Source of the DNA: Garcia nutans
Taxonomy: Eukaryota; Streptophyta; Magnoliopsida; Malpighiales; Euphorbiaceae
Assembly: GCA_947685225.1 (NCBI GenBank)
Contig: CANTUV010000035.1
Span: 40,982,001 to 41,046,000, forward strand
Length of the DNA stretch: 64,000 nucleotides
Direction of reading: 5' to 3'
Part shown: positions 58,379 through 64,000 of the stretch, one piece after another
Layout of the letters: each line of letters opens with the position of its first letter
How positions within the stretch are numbered: the first letter of the stretch is position 1
The notes under the pieces: model-generated
The model's database searches: none
Seen by the model: the letters and a program-made list of their open reading frames with translations, nothing else
Told to the model about the DNA's origin: nothing
Translations under genes and position numbers: made by a program

Positions 58379-59346
58379 TGTTACGCTCAAATTAACTCTA
58401 CCACAAAGCGTCACTCGCAAGTATACGAGGTAACTGTAGCAAAGGTGATCCCCCCAAGGTCGTCTCACAAGGAAGCCAAAGTAGGTAATTGATTATCAAA
58501 GTAAAAGTAACAAGTAATTGAAGTAATTTAAATTGCAAAGTAATGAAGAAGATTGATTTAAGTTGAAAACAAATAAAAATAAATAATAGCTTATGTTTTG
58601 ATTCACTTGATAAAAAGAGTCTAGGGTTTGCACTTCTTTACTACTCATATGTATGAACGGTTATTCCACTTAACTAATTTAATTTCTAAGATTAAATCTC
58701 AAACAACTTAATTAATTGAGTCAAGGAAGTAAGCTCTCGCATTCAAACCTCTTACAACTAATCTTGTTATAATTGAAACAATCTTTTTAATAGGTTATAT
58801 CTCTAATTCACCTAAGTCCTTAATTGAATTGTTCCAGCATTAGATTTCATCTCTCAATCCATCATCTAATACCTAAAACACACAATTGGTGGCCAATCAA
58901 TTATATGTAACAATTTTTCATTCAATAAAGGCTAAAGAAATCATTAGTTAAGAGAATAACCAATTCATACAATTCATAGCAAATCCATACAAACCCTAGA
59001 CTAGATTAAATTAGTTCATAATGTTATCAAGCATACTCATCTCATTAATAATCAAAGAAATCAATTTAGACATGATAATGTTCATAAACACAATTTCAAT
59101 GAAACTAAAGAGACAAAGTTTAAGAATAAAACCAAGTTACAAACTCCTTGAAGTTTTTGATGAATCTCTTGATCGAATCTTGCAAGAAGGATGAAACAAT
59201 GGCATGAACAATCTAATCTAAACTAGTTTAATCCAAAGTAAAATCAAAATCCAAGAAAACAAATGTTTAAACCCTAAGATCTCTCTCAGACGGCTGAACT
59301 TTGCTCTCAAAAATCGTCAACTCTCCAACCCTAACTTTTCTTTTTG

Positions 59347-59354
59347 CTTTTATA
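59347..59354 (-). promoter_or_regulatory. TATA box in Athila-2 LTR
   Basis: TATAAAAG on the minus strand, in the same place as in Athila-1. Confidence 0.7.
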
Positions 59355-59394
59355 CGAAACGTCGGCTTTAAAATTCAGTGCGCGTTTGGTTCAT

Positions 59395-59815
59395 GAGAGA
59401 CACGGCCAGATGATGAGGGACACGGCCGTGTGAGGGCTTGTTGGAGGGACATGGCCACAAGACACGGCCGTGTCCCCTGCATGTGTCCACCTCTGTTGCT
59501 TTTGATCCTCTTTTCTTCTTTGTTGAGTGACACGGCCAAGTGGAATTTGATTTGGCCGTGTGAGTGAGTTGGGAGGGACACGGCCACATGACTTGGCCAT
59601 GTCCCTTGCCTGTGTTCGCTTCTGTGTAATTTTTGATCTCCCTTTCCTTTGGTAACAAGTGGGACACGGCCAAGTCAAGGTGACTTGGCCGTGTTGCTCT
59701 TCTTTGGAGGGACACGGCCACATGACTTGGCCGTGTCCCTTGCTTGTGTCTGCTACTGGGACTTGCTCTTCCTTTTAACTTGGTATGGGACATGGCCAGT
59801 GACTTGGCCATGTCC
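59395..59815. repeat. ACACGGCC inverted-repeat array in Athila-2 U3
   Basis: The same kind of array as in Athila-1 but with altered units. The first units include a shorter pair with a GATGAGGG-type spacer, and later units match Athila-1. It lies upstream of the TATA box on the minus strand. Confidence 0.88.
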
Positions 59816-60107
59816 TCTGCCTGTGTCAGCTACTGCCCATTTCATCTTCAATTCGTTTCCTTGCCTGTTTTAACCTATCACAAAACTCAAAACAAACTTA
59901 AAACATGAAGTAAATAAACAATAACCGACAAAACATAAACACAAACTAAAAACTAGATCAAAAACGACATAAAACTAAAAATAAACTAACACTACACAAT
60001 TAAAGAAAACACTAGACAAACCGATAAAAACTAACGAAATACCTAAATAAAACAATAATTAACATAATAAACAAGACACAAAACTTATAACAAAAACTAA
60101 TAAAACA

Positions 60108-60121
60108 ACTACCCCACACTT
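60108..60121 (-). other. Athila-2 polypurine tract
   Basis: AAGTGTGGGGTAGT on the minus strand, identical to Athila-1. Confidence 0.85.
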
Positions 60122-61685
60122 AAAACTTTGCTTGTCCTCAAGCAAATTCATATGGATTAAATTAAAAACTCAAACAACCTTAACTATAATTCCAGTACAT
60201 AGATGAAATACTTTAAGACATCAGACATAAATAATTGCAATTTCCTCAATCAAGATTTTCTTAACTCATTCATTGATCCAGACATACAAATCTTATCTCT
60301 CATCTAAGTGTTTCACTCGATTTAAAAGGTTGATCACTCAAACCATTCATAACTGCATACTGCCATAAACTTGCTTAATTATCCAATCTCCCTCACTGAT
60401 TTTCTAAAGAAATAATCCGAAGGTCTTTCATTTGGATGTAATGGGGCTAAGGTAAAGGTGTGAGAAAAGACATTTAGGCTGGAGCATCAAGAAATGGAGT
60501 ATCTAAATTAGACACTACTTTTGCGTAAGAAACTCACAACTCCCCAAATGACATACTCACCAATCCATTAATACTTCACATACTTGCATAAATACATGAG
60601 TCAACATTCCTCTTTTGATAACCAATGCTAGAACATATATGAATTTTTGCATATATATATATAACTTTTCTTTATTTTCTTTCTTTTATTATATTTATTT
60701 ATTTAATTTTTTTTAAATATATATATATACAAAATTAAGAATTACATGGAACATCTAGCTTAAAAATGTAGAGGAAAAGAATAATGACTCTTAATCAAAT
60801 ACAATGTGCACAGTATGCATTTCAACCCCCAAATAGCAATTCCATCTTGTTGTTATTTATTTTTTTTTTTAACTTGCTTACCCCACACTTTGAAACAAAC
60901 CACCCTATTGTCATATCATAACACTCCATTCCTTAATGCAGGTATGATGAAAATAAGAACATGTTAAGTTGAGAAATGTGTTGATCAACAAGAAAAGGTC
61001 AAAGGCTCAACTTGGCTCACTAAGGAAATCAATATTAAGGGAGGTCTTTTAAGCTAAAAGGGCCAACCTAATTTGCCTTCATCATTTTAAAACTTGAGAT
61101 TAAATCATAATGTGAGTTCAATAAGTATGCAAAAGCAAACTCTAGAGATGCAACATCATGAAGGTGCACACTTAAGAAAAGAAAATCAACTGAAAATAAT
61201 ATCTAATATGAGGCTCAAAACTCAACAGGTGGGTTTGCAAAGATTTATATGCCATGAATTGCAGAATGTGAAAATTTATCCTGAACGAATTCAACTGCTA
61301 ATATCTATGCTGATACTAAAGTCTCAACTACAAAGCTAGAATCAAAGAAAAGATTGATAACTTTTCAACAATTATGCCATGCATAACACAATACAACACA
61401 CAGCGACAAACAAAACACGAATTAAAGAAAAGCAGAAAGAGTACCCCACACTTAAAATTGACATTGTCCTCAATGGAAAACAAGAATAATAAATAAAAAG
61501 AGTGAAAGGACAACCTGTCTTCCATGTACCTGGTGAGGCAAAAACCCTAGCTTTCCATCACAAACACAAAAGTTTTATAACAAAAGTACAATAAAAATAT
61601 CCAAACACAAAAGTTTTAACATGAATAACAAAAACGAAAAATAAAACAAAAGTACACTAAATAAAATAAAGCAAGGACTGAAAAT
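60122..61685. other. Athila-2 3' untranslated region
   Basis: No gene. A second polypurine-like block is at 61439-61476 (minus strand GTGTGGGGTACTC preceded by GAGGACAATG), as in Athila-1. A T-rich and TA tract lies near 60640-60735. Confidence 0.75.
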
Positions 61686-62807
61686 TTATGGAAAATGTGG
61701 GCGGGAAGAGGATGCAGCTGAAGGGTGGAGACTCAAGATCATCGCAAGGTTACTGTTAATCTGTTCCATCTGCTGTAAGATCTCAGCATGATTACGGTCC
61801 ACCTTGCTATCCAGTCGATCCACTTTGCCCTCCAGCGCCTCAATCCTTATAAGTACCTCTTGATGTTCCGAGACCGGAGCATCCTCATCTAGACCTAAAG
61901 AATCCGAGTCTGACTCATCGTCAACCCGGGCTCTCTTCTGCCTGTCTCCCGGTGCTTCAGGCTCAGCTGAAGGCATCACAAAAGTCCCTCTCCTATGCAC
62001 CACCATGTGCATCTTCTCAAGGGTAGCTAAATCCAAGGAATCATTACCCAAAATTCGAGTCATCCGAGTAGTACTCGGGTCAAAATCCTCCACAAGGGCT
62101 ACTGCTAATGTAGTGATCAATACTCCAACACAAATAGCCCCCCTCCTTTTATTAGCTGCAGTGTCAAAAACATCGGCTAACCAATAGCCGGCACTAATAT
62201 TCATTTCATTCAAAACACAGTCCAAGAAAAATAGCTCACTCGACTCAACCACACCCGGGCTCTCCTTCCGAGCAAAGAACCCACATGACATAAACCTGTG
62301 CAAATATCTCAAAGTAGGGTTTCGTAATTTAGATGCTTTGGCCGATTTGGCCACATAAGTACCCGAGCCTAAGGCACCCCAAGCAAATTGTTGTCTAAAA
62401 TCTTTGGGTATGGATCTTTCCCCATGTTGATGAAAACCATAAATATCATTCAACTGATCAATAGTAAGCACAAACGATCTACCCATTAATTTAAACATCA
62501 GTCTCCTGCAAATTTTCTTATCATCTCTTTCCACCTTAAGAGTAGTCAAAAATTCTAGGGTGAGCTCCTCAAACTGCAGAGGTCTCAATGAGACAAAAGT
62601 CTCCCACCCAAGATATTGCACATATCTATAAAAAGCAGTTCTCATTTGCAAAGCATCTAGAGATTCGTCGTTCACATACCTTGTCGGGAAAAAACCCCGA
62701 GCCAAAAGACTTGCCCTCTTGAGAGATAAAGTTGAGGAGGATGACGAAGCTCCTTCGGCACCAGATTTCTTCTTCTTGCGGTGTGATACAATTTTAGTTC
62801 TTGGCAT
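61686..62807 (-). CDS. Intact Athila ORF-1-like protein in env position
   Basis: 373 residues without a break, starting MPRTKIVSHRKKKK; the start is chosen by match to Athila-1, although the frame is open nine codons further upstream. The basic N-terminus could be a nuclear signal. The central domain (YLGWETFVSLRPLQFEELTLEFL, LNDIYGFHQHGE, WGALGSGTYVAKSAK) fits the Athila ORF-1 family. An acidic Ser/Asp segment and a coiled-coil repeat (RIEALEGKVDRLDSKVDRN) follow. No signal peptide is seen. The role in the element is unknown. A possible splice acceptor (tttttcag) lies just upstream. Confidence 0.87.
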   Translation of the reverse strand: MPRTKIVSHRKKKKSGAEGASSSSSTLSLKRASLLARGFFPTRYVNDESLDALQMRTAFYRYVQYLGWETFVSLRPLQFEELTLEFLTTLKVERDDKKICRRLMFKLMGRSFVLTIDQLNDIYGFHQHGERSIPKDFRQQFAWGALGSGTYVAKSAKASKLRNPTLRYLHRFMSCGFFARKESPGVVESSELFFLDCVLNEMNISAGYWLADVFDTAANKRRGAICVGVLITTLAVALVEDFDPSTTRMTRILGNDSLDLATLEKMHMVVHRRGTFVMPSAEPEAPGDRQKRARVDDESDSDSLGLDEDAPVSEHQEVLIRIEALEGKVDRLDSKVDRNHAEILQQMEQINSNLAMILSLHPSAASSSRPHFP

Positions 62808-63038
62808 CATGAAATCTGAAAAATTAACACCCAAAACTGAATTAAATCAAAATAATATGAGTAAAGAGGAAGTTTTAAGTGATTATCTCAAGTTTTGTTG
62901 AAGAAATTTGAAGTTTTAATGGAAAAGATGGAGTTTTGAAAATAAAAATCAAGGGTTTTGGTGTTGCAGAGAGCGAGAGAGCGAGAGAGAAGAAATAGAA
63001 AAGTTAGGGATTTATGAAAAGAACTGGGCAAAATCGGG

Positions 63039-63310
63039 CTTTTAAAAGTCAAAAATTGAAGGGACACGGCCGTGTGTGTGCTGACTTGGCCGTGTCTGTG
63101 TGTGAAAGTGAAGGGACACGGCCAAGTGGAGAGCACACGGCCGTGTCTCATAGTTTTTGGGGGACACGGCCAGGTGACACGGCCATGTCCCCTGGGTGTG
63201 TCCAAATCTGTATGGAATTGCAAAATCGCTCAAATTTTTGAAGGAGTTGTGGCCGTGTCCAGTGTGTGACACGGCCAAGGGACACGGCCAAGTCCTTTGG
63301 CCGTGTCACC
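63039..63310 (-). promoter_or_regulatory. Internal dyad array and AT box upstream of the Athila-2 env-position ORF
   Basis: ACACGGCC / GGCCGTGT units (63061-63310) are followed on the minus strand by CTTTTAAAAG (63039-63048) and a leader with CTCTCTCGCTCTCTCGCTCT. This is the same layout as 15984-16268 in Athila-1. A promoter role is inferred. Confidence 0.55.
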
Positions 63311-63500
63311 TACTGCCTTTTTATAAACTTTAAACTTTTTTTTCAATGATTTTGCAATCCTTCTTCGTTAAACACCCTGAAACACAAAGTAAAGAAAAAC
63401 CGATCAAAGCACAGTCCATTTATTTAAACCGAACATAAAATTAATACTGCTAAATTTAAAATTACAACTACAAAAAAAATAAAAAAAATAAATGCAAACC

Positions 63501-63538
63501 GATGGGTTGCCTCCCATTTAGCGCTTCTTTAATGTCAT
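63501..63538 (-). other. Conserved block after Athila-2 pol
   Basis: TGGGAGGCAACCCATC preceded by gcgcttaa-like sequence, matching 16479-16516 of Athila-1 with very few changes. Confidence 0.7.
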
Positions 63539-63560
63539 AAAGCTGGACATCATGCAAGGC

Positions 63561-64000
63561 CTAGGGATCATGAATCAAAGTGCTGTCAATGACCCTCACT
63601 TCCTGAAATCCTTCATTGTATGGCTTAACTCTCTGTCCATTCACTTTGAAAGTCTCACCTATTCTAGAGTTAAGTAAGTCAATTGCACCAGAAGGATATA
63701 CCTGAGTTATCTCGAAAGGACCACTCCATCGAGACTTGAGTTTACCTGAAAAAAGACGAAGTCGTGAGTTAAATAGTAAAACCTTCATACCTGGACTCAA
63801 TGTCTTTTGCACTATAATTTTATCATGAAGTGCTTTAGTGCGATCCTTGTAAATTCTCGAGCTCTCATAAGCCTCATTCTGCAGCTCATCTAACTCTAAA
63901 ATTTGTAGATATCTTTCTCTCTTTGCTTTGTCCAAGTCCAAATTCAGAGTCTTGATTGCCCAATATGCTCTGTGCTCCAACTCCACTGGTAAGTGACAAG
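63561..64000 (-). CDS. pol: Athila-2 pol, integrase C-terminal part (continues beyond the window)
   Basis: The open frame from the window edge contains CHLPVELEHRAYWAIKTLN and the GPF-type integrase tail SRWSGPFEITQVYPSGAID. It ends INDP-like at LIHDP, stop at 63561-63563 by this frame; an alignment to Athila-1 places the corresponding stop at 16538. No break is visible in this part, unlike Athila-1, which has two stops here. Confidence 0.85.
   Translation of the reverse strand, partial: CHLPVELEHRAYWAIKTLNLDLDKAKRERYLQILELDELQNEAYESSRIYKDRTKALHDKIIVQKTLSPGMKVLLFNSRLRLFSGKLKSRWSGPFEITQVYPSGAIDLLNSRIGETFKVNGQRVKPYNEGFQEVRVIDSTLIHDP

Larger units (their letters stand above)
58379..60107 (-). 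repeat. Athila-2 3' LTR
   Basis: It begins TGTTACGCTC and ends AATAAAACA, 1729 bases, collinear with the Athila-1 LTRs. The dyad array is at 59395-59815. Confidence 0.93.
58379..64000 (-). mobile_element. Athila-2: sister of Athila-1, truncated by the window edge
   Basis: Its 3' LTR (58379-60107), polypurine tract, env-position ORF and pol end match Athila-1 in order and sequence. The 5' part lies beyond 64000. The left target duplication would be ggaag (58374-58378). It is inserted in Athila-3 just after the protease. Confidence 0.92.

Overview
The window is repeat-rich intergenic DNA from a flowering plant, most likely a eudicot. I see no host gene outside transposable elements, no tRNA or rRNA gene and no CRISPR array. 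Almost everything from 1 to 64000 is Ty3/gypsy LTR retrotransposon sequence from three lineages (Tekay chromovirus, Athila, Tat), stacked by nested insertion. The evidence for a plant is the lineages themselves, AT-rich LTRs, plant-style primer binding sites (initiator tRNA-Met, tRNA-Asp) and antisense plant-mobile-domain genes. The species cannot be named from this.

Layout, left block (1-46132): an old Tat-type element, Tat-A (+ strand), starts left of the window; its 5' LTR ends at 48 and its 3' LTR is 44016-46132. It carries only a decayed gag plus two tandem-repeat arrays. Two elements are inserted in its leader. The first is a complete Tekay chromovirus (208-10900, minus strand, target-site duplication atacc). 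The second is a complete Athila element, Athila-1 (11330-38213, minus strand, duplication agctt). Athila-1 is itself split, 12 codons into its gag, by a younger Tat element, Tat-B (21885-36311, + strand, duplication gtagc). By-eye LTR divergence agrees with the order: Tat-B about 1%, Athila-1 about 2.7%, Tekay about 5%, Tat-A about 15% over the 48 bases that can be compared.

Middle (46133-51430): an Athila-like LTR remnant, two diverged direct copies of an old Tat-like LTR, short tandem repeats and AT-rich DNA with no gene.

Right block (51431-64000): a decayed Athila element, Athila-3 (+ strand), is interrupted by a 3.1 kb solo LTR (54658-57786, duplication aaact) and by Athila-2 (58379 to the window edge, minus strand), a sister of Athila-1 whose env-position ORF is intact.

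Gene content: Tat-B has a nearly intact gag-pol frame with two in-frame stops and the Tat-specific second RNase H. Between pol and its 3' LTR lie two spliced genes on the opposite strand, each with its own TATA box: a plant-mobile-domain protein and a second protein whose frame is intact. Athila-1 and Athila-2 have an Athila ORF-1-like gene with a coiled-coil tail downstream of pol.

The most unusual signal is a class of short inverted-repeat arrays in at least five LTR types here. Loop and spacer sequence stays nearly constant while the stem sequence changes on both arms together. In Athila-1, Athila-2 and Tat-B, GC-rich promoter-proximal repeats of the LTR reappear inside the element next to the accessory gene.
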